Source: Thermoflavifilum sp. (GTDB taxonomy: Bacteria; Bacteroidota; Bacteroidia; Chitinophagales; Chitinophagaceae). From it: a DNA stretch of 64,000 nt. The translations under genes and the position numbers were made by a program. Location: the NCBI RefSeq assembly GCF_014961315.1, contig NZ_CP063141.1:2515173-2579172 (forward strand), written 5' to 3'. A model generated the notes under the pieces. It made no database searches. It had not been told where the DNA came from and saw only the letters and a program-made list of their open reading frames with translations. Shown piece by piece: positions 26,340 through 34,061 of this stretch. Numbering within the stretch: position 1 is the stretch's first letter; every line of letters starts with the position of its first letter.

Positions 26340-26590
26340 TGATTGTGTTTTAAAAGTGAAACCATAAAATTTAATTCCGCTCGCTGGCCATTCAGCATTA
26401 CAAATTAAGAAAAAGAATGAAATTGCAAAGCAAAATTTGATGATTGGTAAAAATTTTAAAAATATAAAAACAACCTCTTTTATCATTAAAATCCATGAAA
26501 AATGCATCGCTTATGGATGAATAAAATAAATAACTATATGTATGTGTAATCTTTACGCAATGGTCATCTACACGCTCTGTCAGGGTTTAG
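26340..26590 (-). promoter_or_regulatory. promoter block D (before P5)
   Basis: Fourth copy. CTTTG at 26426-26430, a 17-base spacer whose T run is broken by two C, TTAATTTG at 26401-26408, 63 bases before the P5 ATG. Like block A it continues into the 3' end of a barrel gene (OMP5). Confidence 0.55.
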
Positions 26591-26593
26591 GTA

Positions 26594-29002
26594 TTAATGA
26601 CCCAGCCGATTATTGATTTCATCGATAACAGATGATTTTTTATCGACATGAATCTGATGATTCCAGAACATATAATTCACCCGCAGCAAAACATATCTGG
26701 AGTCGTAATTAGATGTAAATCTCATGTTATAGAGAAGGGGTGTTAATACCTGTGTATGAAGCGTGTTTACTTTTAAGGGATCGGTGATTTGCAAATACAC
26801 ATTCCAGCGTTTGAACGATTTTTTGATGCTCAAATCGGCCGATAATATATCGTCCACATCATAAATGCCTGACACAGACCGCGAACGATAACCAATATTC
26901 AACTCGGCGCTCCACTGATGTGATGCAGAAATCAAAAAATAGCTGTGGCATTGCGCGACTATATCCCATCTGGCATAATTTGCTAATATGGTATCCTGAC
27001 CTTTCGTGCGATTTTGTTCAACCCCTATGGCCGGATTAATCTGTATATGATGATTGAGAAAAGAGAATTGGGAAAGATAATACAGTCCCATGTTTTGGGT
27101 ATAAGCAAAGTTCACACGGGTAAGATTAATTCCGTGATTGGGTTTGAAAATGACATATTGTCCCCAGTCATGCTTGTTATTGCTGTAAGACAATATGAAC
27201 TGATGCTTCTGATAAAACGTATAGCGTAACATATGCGTGAGATTGTTGGATGAACGCAGATAGGGATTATTATCGACATATTGATTAGAAGAAAAATAAT
27301 TGCGTAAAGGGCTGAGCTCCCAGAAATCAGGACGATTGATAAACGAAGTAAGGCTGTAATTGAGCTGGTTATTTTCATTCCAGTTAAAGTCCAATATAAC
27401 GGTAGGAACCAGATTCCTGGATTTTCTATTCAGCGTAGAATTTCCATTCAATTTACCGGAAACATCCTCAAATTGGTATTTCGGACCCACGGTGAACGAA
27501 AATTTTTTTCCGATCTGTCCATCCAAATTTAAAAATGGAAGAAATAAATGCTCTGTGTACCTGTATAGATAGCTTTGATTCGGATCCATCACGTATGCAT
27601 CTGTCATGTATGTACACCAGATTAAATTGTTATCATTTCCTGTGAGATAAATACTCGCGCCGGATGAAATCGTAAATTGAGGTGATAGCTTATATTTCCC
27701 TTTAACGAAGATACTGGTGTTTCGTACGCGTTGACGTACACTTTGCAATATGTGAAGAGGTGTATCCACCTGTGTAAGTTTATTTACCACATTCGTCGTA
27801 TATTGATCGGTATTATCGTAATATTGAATCAATCCAGCATTTACATCAAGACCAAGTCTGCCATGCATCAAGCTCGAGGAATAATTCAACGCCAAACTAA
27901 GGTTTCCGCTTTTCTCATTTGATGCCGTATGGGTATATCCAGTGGAATCAGGAGTATCCTTGGGATCATTACCGCTATAATAATAAAAATTGGCGTCTTC
28001 TTGATTAGCGGGTGCTACCCAGTTGTAAACATAAGAGAAGTTAAAAGAAACTTGCTGTTGGGTATCAATATCCGCATTTAAATACCAATTAGTACCGGCA
28101 AATTTTGTATTTTTTCTGCTTCTTATTTCTTTTTCACGGGTATGGTAAGTGGTTAATTTTTCATCGTAATCTTCTGTAAATACATCTCTACCTCCGCTTA
28201 ATTGTAAAAAATCAGTTTGAATAAAAGAGAATTTACCCAATTTGCCGCTTAACTGCAGATTGCACGATGGGTTCATGTAACTATTTTGCAGAGCTGTTAG
28301 CATGGTCTGTCCATCGAGATGATCGGTTAATTCTTTTTTGAGTACAATATTTATGACAGCCTGTCCCGGGCTTACGTCATAATCAGCTGTGGGTATGGGA
28401 ATAACCTCAAACTTGATAATCTTATTAGCTGGAGTGTTCTTCAACAAGCTAACCAGGGCTGTGAGTGGCATCAATTGTTTTTTTCCATTCAAATAAATGA
28501 TTACACTTTTGTGTAGTAAATCAATATGTTCATCCCCTTCAATATGCACAAGTGGGGTTTGCTTGAGTAGATCCCAAACGGTCTCGCCTTTCGTGAATGC
28601 TGATAGCTGTTCCCAATTTACTATTATCTTTTCATGGGAGGAAGTTATCAAAGGTCGTGATGAACGGATTTCAACTAATTTCAAATTTCGAGAAACAGGA
28701 TATAATATGAGATTCAATACTTTTGAACCTCGAAAATGAATCATCGTGTCCAGCTCTCGATATCCCAGCATACGGCAATGAACGGCACAAGTCTGGCACG
28801 ATGGATCATCAAAATAAGCCAATCCCGATGAATCGGTCGTAGCCCATTGGGTATGCACGGAATCATCTAAGGCAACCAGCACACCTGGAATGGGAACATG
28901 AGAGGAGTCTTGTATGCGTATTTTATACCTCGATTGCTGAGCGCTTGAGGAAAAAACATAAGAAAAAAATAAAAAAAACAATAAAATACACCAGCTTTTC
29001 AT
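26594..29002 (-). CDS. outer-membrane beta-barrel protein OMP5, partner of P6
   Basis: 802 residues. Signal peptide to about residue 22 (FFSYVFSSSAQ), carboxypeptidase-regulatory-like domain (CRMLGYRELDTMI), plug-like block (ETVWDLLKQTPLVHI, VIIYLNGKKQLM, EVIPIPTADYDVSPGQAV) and barrel; tail VIDEINNRLGH. It is a close relative of OMP2. Its last 240 bases are repeated almost exactly at 32523-32762, where only a fragment is left. It starts 79 bases after P6, with a strong hairpin between. Inferred role as for the other barrels. Confidence 0.85.
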   Translation of the reverse strand: MKSWCILLFFLFFSYVFSSSAQQSRYKIRIQDSSHVPIPGVLVALDDSVHTQWATTDSSGLAYFDDPSCQTCAVHCRMLGYRELDTMIHFRGSKVLNLILYPVSRNLKLVEIRSSRPLITSSHEKIIVNWEQLSAFTKGETVWDLLKQTPLVHIEGDEHIDLLHKSVIIYLNGKKQLMPLTALVSLLKNTPANKIIKFEVIPIPTADYDVSPGQAVINIVLKKELTDHLDGQTMLTALQNSYMNPSCNLQLSGKLGKFSFIQTDFLQLSGGRDVFTEDYDEKLTTYHTREKEIRSRKNTKFAGTNWYLNADIDTQQQVSFNFSYVYNWVAPANQEDANFYYYSGNDPKDTPDSTGYTHTASNEKSGNLSLALNYSSSLMHGRLGLDVNAGLIQYYDNTDQYTTNVVNKLTQVDTPLHILQSVRQRVRNTSIFVKGKYKLSPQFTISSGASIYLTGNDNNLIWCTYMTDAYVMDPNQSYLYRYTEHLFLPFLNLDGQIGKKFSFTVGPKYQFEDVSGKLNGNSTLNRKSRNLVPTVILDFNWNENNQLNYSLTSFINRPDFWELSPLRNYFSSNQYVDNNPYLRSSNNLTHMLRYTFYQKHQFILSYSNNKHDWGQYVIFKPNHGINLTRVNFAYTQNMGLYYLSQFSFLNHHIQINPAIGVEQNRTKGQDTILANYARWDIVAQCHSYFLISASHQWSAELNIGYRSRSVSGIYDVDDILSADLSIKKSFKRWNVYLQITDPLKVNTLHTQVLTPLLYNMRFTSNYDSRYVLLRVNYMFWNHQIHVDKKSSVIDEINNRLGH

Positions 29003-29027
29003 AAAATAGATAGTTAAGCAAATATAA

Positions 29028-29072
29028 AAAGCGTGATAACCAGTTACCCGGGTTTACCGGCTATCACGCTTT
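29028..29072 (-). terminator. strong hairpin between P6 and OMP5
   Basis: An 11-base stem AAAGCGTGATA / TATCACGCTTT closes a loop that itself contains CCCGGG. On the minus strand it runs into TTTTTATATTTG. The most convincing of the intra-cassette terminators. Confidence 0.7.
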
Positions 29073-29080
29073 ATCATTCC

Positions 29081-29296
29081 TCAAATCTTCGAACATACAT
29101 TATTTGTTTTGCAATTTGAGTTGCATTGAAAAACGTTGGATCCGGAATCATCAGACACAGGATTAAAATATGCATAGGCAACAGAAAAACCTCCAAATAA
29201 TTGATTCTGTTCATTGGAAATTAACTTAGCAACCAGCGTTGATTTGAGGATAGGATTGGATTGTTTGCAAGGAACAATTGAGGGCTTGTTGTCCAT
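29081..29296 (-). CDS. RiPP precursor P6 (divergent leader)
   Basis: 71 residues. The leader is 36 residues and ends ISNEQNQLFGG, then FSVAY; the D-E-x-G segment of the other leaders is not kept and there is one Cys inside the leader (VPCKQ). The 35-residue core has three Cys in FQCNSNCKTNNVC. GG-FSVA is enough to place it in the family. Upstream is a decayed promoter block with a vestigial leader (29373-29480) and not one of the five good blocks, so how it is transcribed is unclear. Confidence 0.82.
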   Translation of the reverse strand: MDNKPSIVPCKQSNPILKSTLVAKLISNEQNQLFGGFSVAYAYFNPVSDDSGSNVFQCNSNCKTNNVCSKI

Positions 29297-29355
29297 AATC
29301 GATACATTTTTAATTAATGCAATTGTATAAAAAATAAATAAAAACTATTGACGAC

Positions 29356-29388
29356 CAGGCTTACTATAATTGTTAACTGTAAAGCCTG
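29356..29388 (-). other. hairpin upstream of P6
   Basis: CAGGCTTAC (29356-29364) pairs with GTAAAGCCTG (29379-29388) with one bulge. It lies over the end of the vestigial leader and before P6, where it could be the leftover post-precursor hairpin of a lost cassette or an attenuator for P6. Confidence 0.45.
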
Positions 29389-29417
29389 CACCGTGAAGAT
29401 GATGTTTTCTTTTTCAT
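29373..29417 (-). pseudogene. vestigial precursor start, with decayed promoter block
   Basis: A 14-codon frame (MKKKTSSSRCRLYS) sits exactly where METKQSSSQG would begin after the block remnant at about 29418-29480. That remnant keeps the stretch TTTTAAAAGCAAAACCACC and the CTGGCCATTGAG part but loses the -33 side. It is the remains of a cassette or, less likely, a leader peptide controlling P6. Confidence 0.5.
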
Positions 29418-29574
29418 AATAATTATATTTTAAAAGCAAAACCACCAAATTTAATTCTGCTCACTGGCCATTGAGTATAGCAAAAAATGAATATCAACCA
29501 TCCATTGTAATAGTAGCCTATATATTGCATCATCATCAAACATCATATATTAAAATTGTTTTACTTATATTTGT

Positions 29575-31974
29575 TTACAGCCTATCCAGAATATCCTGAT
29601 TCTTGAGATGTAGCGTGTGTACCTTAAGATCATCTTTAAAAAGATTTAGTGATACACGAAGCATAATCGCCCTGCTATCATTGTATACACCGTTAATAAG
29701 TAAAATGTTCTGATTATTCAGGTTTTTCGTTTTCCATCCCATTTTCTTAAGCATATCAGTGGCAATCAAACTTATAGTTATTTTATCAAAAGTTTTAGAT
29801 AAGCTAAAATTCAAATTATTTTGAGCATTCAATGTATAATTGTTAAAACTCAAATCAGGACTAAAAAACTGAAAACCAACAGATAAATTCAAATCGTGTG
29901 GCAGGTTAAAACTATTTTGCAGTTTAATAATGTAATATATTCTATGAAAATCTGCATAAATAGTATCATTTCCATTCACTGAGTAATAAACAACCGAAGG
30001 ATTTAAGGTGCAGTTCCATATATTACTCTTAAGAAAACTGAAGTTTTTAGAATAAGCTATCAATAATTTATTTACAGAATGATAATTCACAGGAATAAGC
30101 ATAATTGAATAACCATTAAAAAATGCATATTGATTGAAGGGCTTTGAGTAATAGGTATTGGATAGAATAAATAAATGATTTTTATGTAAATAGCTGAATA
30201 ACATGGAATAAGAATTAGAAGGTAATAAGAAAGGGTTATTCGAAATAGTTGATTCTTTTGAAGTATAAACTTGAAAAGGATTTAAGTCTGAAAATTTAGG
30301 TAAATTCTTGTCAGAAGTTAAAGCCAAGGAGAGCTGATTAAATTCATTTAAATTAAAATTAAGATGTAAATCGGGTAAGAACGTAAAGTATTTTTTCTGT
30401 ACAATTTCATCATCATTTTGATAACCAAGTAAATGCGTAATTCTAACTTTAGACCCTAATATTAAACTTATTCGGTGTATTTCCGTTTCAAAATTGAAAA
30501 ATGGTTGCAGATTATTTTCTTTGTATAAGTAGTCATACGATGCGTATGTGTTATTTAAAAATTGGATATCCTGATAGCTTTTATTGCTTGATTTATCAAA
30601 ATTAAATCCTATTGATAAATTTCCATTTTTTAAGCTGTGTTCTAATTTGACATAAGCATAATACCCGAAATAGTTTTGATTTAGATGCTGTACAAAATGA
30701 TCTTGACTGATAGTATCCATATTTGATATGGTAATGAAATCGTTGTTTCGATCATCAATATTCCTGTATGTCACAATCCCTGACTGTAGATATGCTTTAT
30801 TTTTGTTATTTTTAAATTTTATGGAATAATTGAATTCCGGATTAAACTGCATTTGTTTGTCAAATAAACCAATGATTGAGTTTGATATCGAATCTAATTC
30901 ATATATACCATTATATAAACCATAATAATCAGCATGATTTGTCAAGGTCATATTCCCATGATTGCTGGATGAATGAAAGTAATCTATATTAATTGATATT
31001 TTTTGCAGGCTATCTATTTCATATTGTATTGATCCACCCAGTCCTGAAGGGATATTATTTTTAGTATGAAATATGGATTCTTGACTTCTCGCATAATTTT
31101 TATCTTCTATTTCGAAATCAGTATTAAAATCTTGTCCATAATTTGAAAGCGCACCATACATGTAATACTCGGATGAAATTTTGCTAAATTTATAATCCAG
31201 GTTGATATTTAGACCCGGGGTAAGGTATTTTGCCTTTCTTAATGCAAGCGAGCTGTTGAATCGTATATGATTTTGAATCATTTTTTTATAAACTATGTTA
31301 ATGACAACAGGATTTCCGCTGACATTGTAATCAGATGTGGGCACAGGCACTACTTCGATACTTTTGATATAGGATGCGGGAATGCTTTTAAGATATTCAA
31401 CCAATGCCTCAACCGGCATCCGGTTTCTTTTACCATTTATAAATACCACTATATCCGTTCTATTTAATACTTCAATTTGATCTGGATCCCTGATAGTAAT
31501 TAAAGGCGACATCCTCATGAGATCCCAGATTGATTTTCCCTTTCCGACAAATGAAGGACCATACTGAATGACAAATTTTTCTCTATCTTGTTCAATCGAG
31601 ATGCCATTATTCTTATCGTAAATGGACACAGTACCTAATCTCTTGCTCAAAGGGAGCATGCGTAATGTTACATGCATATTGCCTGTGAGATCAATCATCG
31701 TATCTAAAGCCTGATATCCAATGGCCGTGCAGAGCATATGATACGATCTTCCTGGCGGGAGCTTAAATCTTACGATTCCTGAACTATCCGTAATACCTTG
31801 CATGTGATGTGTACTTTTTGTAGTATCCATCACGATTACGCTTACGCTTTGCAATGGAACGTTAGATGCTGAATAGATTCGGATATGAAGATTAAATGAA
31901 TCCTGTGCAAATAGCGATTTAAAGCTAATCTGAACAAGTAAATAAATAACTAGAGTTAGGCTTCCTGTTTTCAT
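29575..31974 (-). CDS. outer-membrane beta-barrel protein OMP6, partner of P7
   Basis: 799 residues, encoded in strongly A+T-rich DNA. Signal peptide to about residue 23 (LVQISFKSLFAQ), carboxypeptidase-regulatory-like domain (CTAIGYQALDTMI), plug-like block (GKSIWDLMRMSPLITI, IVVFINGKRNRM, EVVPVPTSDYNVSGNPVV) and a barrel rich in Asn, Tyr and Ser; tail ends NQDILDRL. It is the most divergent copy outside the plug region. It begins 70 bases after P7, with a hairpin between. Inferred role: outer-membrane partner of the P7 peptide. Confidence 0.85.
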   Translation of the reverse strand: MKTGSLTLVIYLLVQISFKSLFAQDSFNLHIRIYSASNVPLQSVSVIVMDTTKSTHHMQGITDSSGIVRFKLPPGRSYHMLCTAIGYQALDTMIDLTGNMHVTLRMLPLSKRLGTVSIYDKNNGISIEQDREKFVIQYGPSFVGKGKSIWDLMRMSPLITIRDPDQIEVLNRTDIVVFINGKRNRMPVEALVEYLKSIPASYIKSIEVVPVPTSDYNVSGNPVVINIVYKKMIQNHIRFNSSLALRKAKYLTPGLNINLDYKFSKISSEYYMYGALSNYGQDFNTDFEIEDKNYARSQESIFHTKNNIPSGLGGSIQYEIDSLQKISINIDYFHSSSNHGNMTLTNHADYYGLYNGIYELDSISNSIIGLFDKQMQFNPEFNYSIKFKNNKNKAYLQSGIVTYRNIDDRNNDFITISNMDTISQDHFVQHLNQNYFGYYAYVKLEHSLKNGNLSIGFNFDKSSNKSYQDIQFLNNTYASYDYLYKENNLQPFFNFETEIHRISLILGSKVRITHLLGYQNDDEIVQKKYFTFLPDLHLNFNLNEFNQLSLALTSDKNLPKFSDLNPFQVYTSKESTISNNPFLLPSNSYSMLFSYLHKNHLFILSNTYYSKPFNQYAFFNGYSIMLIPVNYHSVNKLLIAYSKNFSFLKSNIWNCTLNPSVVYYSVNGNDTIYADFHRIYYIIKLQNSFNLPHDLNLSVGFQFFSPDLSFNNYTLNAQNNLNFSLSKTFDKITISLIATDMLKKMGWKTKNLNNQNILLINGVYNDSRAIMLRVSLNLFKDDLKVHTLHLKNQDILDRL

Positions 31975-31991
31975 AAGTGATAGTATGAAAG

Positions 31992-32025
31992 GATCATTTA
32001 ACCCACCCGGGTAGTTTAAATGATC
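31992..32025 (-). terminator. hairpin between P7 and OMP6
   Basis: GATCATTTAA pairs with TTAAATGATC, and the loop contains a further ACCCGGGT palindrome. On the minus strand only CTTTC follows, so it may work more as a message-protecting structure than a terminator. Confidence 0.5.
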
Positions 32026-32044
32026 AGGGCCTTATTCATTAAAA

Positions 32045-32263
32045 TTAATTTCCTTTCTTACAGGTCTGTCCACAATTTACATTAATTACAATGCACTTGT
32101 CGTTTGAAACACGGGTCGTGTCGCCGTCTCCAGGATCAACATCCTGTGATATGTAGCTTAGTCTGAGTGCCACGCTAAAACCACCTGTAAGCCTGCCTGT
32201 TTCGTCTTGCTGGAGCGGTTGAATGGGCAGTATGCCCTGCGAAGATGATTGTTTCGTTTCCAT
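32045..32263 (-). CDS. RiPP precursor P7
   Basis: 72 residues. The leader is METKQSSSQG..., ending PLQQDETGRLTGG, two residues different from P5. The core of 44 residues starts FSVALRLSY, has an acidic part and ends with three Cys in KCIVINVNCGQTCKKGN. It follows promoter block E and precedes OMP6. Confidence 0.9.
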   Translation of the reverse strand: METKQSSSQGILPIQPLQQDETGRLTGGFSVALRLSYISQDVDPGDGDTTRVSNDKCIVINVNCGQTCKKGN

Positions 32264-32520
32264 AATGATTGTGTTTGAAAAGTGAAACCATAAAATTTAA
32301 TTCTGCTCGCTGGCCATTGAGCTTGGCAAATCAAAAAAAAAAAAAATGAAATTGCAAAGCAAAATTTGATGATTGGTAAAAATTTTGAAAATATGAAAAC
32401 AACCTCTTTTTTCATTAAAATCCATGAAAAATGCATCGCTTATGGATAAATAAAATAAATAAATGCATGTATGTGTAATCCTTACACAATGAACTTCCAT
32501 AACATCTGACAGGTCTTAGA
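32264..32520 (-). promoter_or_regulatory. promoter block E (before P7)
   Basis: Fifth copy. CTTTG at 32355-32359, a 20-base spacer with 14 T, TTGATTTG at 32327-32334, 63 bases before the P7 ATG. It has the longest poly-T tract of the set. The upstream end joins the barrel-gene remnant at 32523. Confidence 0.55.
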
Positions 32521-32522
32521 CA

Positions 32523-32762
32523 TTAATGACCCAGCCGATTTTTAATTTCATCGATAACAGATGATTTTTTATCGACATGAATCTGATGATTCCAGAACAT
32601 ATCATTCACCCGCAGCAAAACATATCTGGAGTCGTAATTAGATGTAAATTCAATGTTATAAAGAAGGGGTGTTAATACCTGTGTATGAAGCGTGTTTACT
32701 TTTAAGGGATCGGTGATTTGCAAATACACATTCCAGCGTTTGAACGATTTTTTGATGTTCAA
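32523..32762 (-). pseudogene. 3' remnant of a barrel gene (copy of the end of OMP5)
   Basis: About 79 codons nearly identical to the end of OMP5 (26594-26833), to the same stop and tail, DEIKNRLGH. Identity stops sharply at about 32760, and the next gene upstream (FkbM-like) ends 30 bases on. There is no signal peptide, plug or start of a barrel here, so it is debris left when a cassette was replaced. Confidence 0.85.
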
Positions 32763-32791
32763 ATTACTTGATAATGTACTGTTTTTTTAAA

Positions 32792-33595
32792 TCATGAACA
32801 TAATTTTGTAACGACATAATTATATCGATCAATCCTATGAAAACTAAAACTTGCGAGTGCACTTAGTTTATCATTCACTGTATCATCATGCTCGTATTTT
32901 TCAAAGATTATCTTCAGATGTTTAGCATTTGCTATAAAATCTCTTGCTCCATCCAACACTTCTGTTTCCATACCTTCTACATCTAACTTCATAACAAACT
33001 GGCTATTAAAATCAATCCCCAGTTCCGGCAGCATATCATCCAGCCTTTGAATCAATATGTTACCACCTTTTGCATACCTATCAATTCGACTGGACCCTGT
33101 TACTGTGCCCATTATTTCAAACGATACTTTCTCTTGCTTACTTCCCAATCCGCAAGGATATACCTTAATCCTATTTTCCAGTTGATTGAGTAAAATATTT
33201 TCCCGTAAAGCCTCATGGTTGACGGGTTCAAAAGCAATACAGTAAATACCATGCCTGGCAAGCCAGATATCATATTCTCCTATGCAAGCGCCTATATCTA
33301 TAAAAACATCTATCTTTCCCGATGCTACCAGGTCCTTCAAATAATCGCGCACCCGTTTTTCATAAGCATAATTGATGAACTGGAAATCAGTGGTACCCTT
33401 TCGAATGAAGAAATATCCCATTGCCGATTTCGCTTTCCATGTAGCATAAGTTGGCTTGTTGAACAATACATATCTCAGGGCAGCCTTAAGCGATTTCCAA
33501 TCACGATATCTGATATATTCAGCAAAATAAGCTATGTACTTACCATATTTGGACCAATTCTTCCATGAAGGTAATATGCGGGATCTTTCATGAAT
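32792..33595 (-). CDS. FkbM-family methyltransferase, start uncertain
   Basis: Up to 268 codons. A SAM-dependent methyltransferase fold: VFIDIGACIGEYDIWLARHG is the SAM-binding first strand and loop, CIAFEPVNHEALREN follows, and MKLDVEGMETEVLDGARDFI is the FkbM signature. FkbM proteins methylate hydroxyls on natural products or sugars. The reading frame is open up to a stop at 33596-33598 but has no ATG or GTG before the methyltransferase core; the first ordinary choice is a TTG at 33466, while 43 codons before it read like genuine protein (W-rich). So the 5' end is either an ATT start or missing. It may have replaced a precursor and most of its barrel; a role in peptide tailoring is only a guess. 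Confidence 0.7.
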   Translation of the reverse strand: MHERSRILPSWKNWSKYGKYIAYFAEYIRYRDWKSLKAALRYVLFNKPTYATWKAKSAMGYFFIRKGTTDFQFINYAYEKRVRDYLKDLVASGKIDVFIDIGACIGEYDIWLARHGIYCIAFEPVNHEALRENILLNQLENRIKVYPCGLGSKQEKVSFEIMGTVTGSSRIDRYAKGGNILIQRLDDMLPELGIDFNSQFVMKLDVEGMETEVLDGARDFIANAKHLKIIFEKYEHDDTVNDKLSALASFSFHRIDRYNYVVTKLCS

Positions 33596-33664
33596 TTAGA
33601 AATTTTAATTATTTTAATAGTATTTTCATGTTATAATTAAACTATCAATTAATTTTTTTCCTGA

Positions 33665-33733
33665 CTATCTCTCAACGCTCCATAAAAGACTAAATGGTGG
33701 AATTACAAGTAAAAATGATTGTTTCGTTTCCAT
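33665..33733 (-). pseudogene. vestigial precursor start (METKQS)
   Basis: A 22-codon frame begins METKQS, identical at DNA level to the start of P5 and P7, then leaves the family at once (FLLVIPPFSLLW...). It lies right after a decayed promoter block (about 33734-33915). Confidence 0.6.
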
Positions 33734-33915
33734 AATAATTGTGTTTTGAAAGTGAAACCTTGAAATTTAATTTTGCTCACCAACACTTTGGAATGAAAAA
33801 ATAAGAAAAAAATTCAATCTACAAAGCAAATTTTATGGCCCCTGAAAGTTTTGAAAACATGAAACCTCAGCCTTTTCACCTTCATTTTTTTTAATTAATC
33901 CACATGAAGATTCTT
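33734..33915 (-). repeat. decayed promoter block at the right end of the peptide locus
   Basis: Diverged copy of blocks A-E: the part next to the ATG is well kept (33734-33780), the CAAAG/CAAATTTTA part is recognisable near 33822-33835, and the T tract is broken up. The stretch 33916-34061 after it shows nothing I can name apart from the upstream region of the next gene on the plus strand. Confidence 0.6.
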
Positions 33916-34061
33916 GCTGTAAACTGTAAAATCATAGAATCCCTATAAATAAAAGGCTATTGTTTGATGATCCCTGCATATTGCCCAGGGTGTTGCAGCA
34001 TAAACAGAAATTTGGCTGGGCAGGGAATTCGCGCTAAATTCACGGAAATAAGCAAGTGGTC

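Noticed and set aside
9954..31974. Calling the six barrels siderophore TonB receptors
   Set aside because: They have a plug-like block, but I see no clear TonB box and their context is the precursors and not iron-uptake genes; the OMP_b-brl_3 type is the safer name.
9600..33900. CRISPR array or lanthipeptide (LanB/LanC/LanM), lasso or YcaO genes in the peptide locus
   Set aside because: Repeats here are single blocks of about 230 bases spread over kilobases, not short regular spacers, and no dehydratase, cyclase, YcaO, ATP-grasp or asparagine-synthetase-like gene is present.
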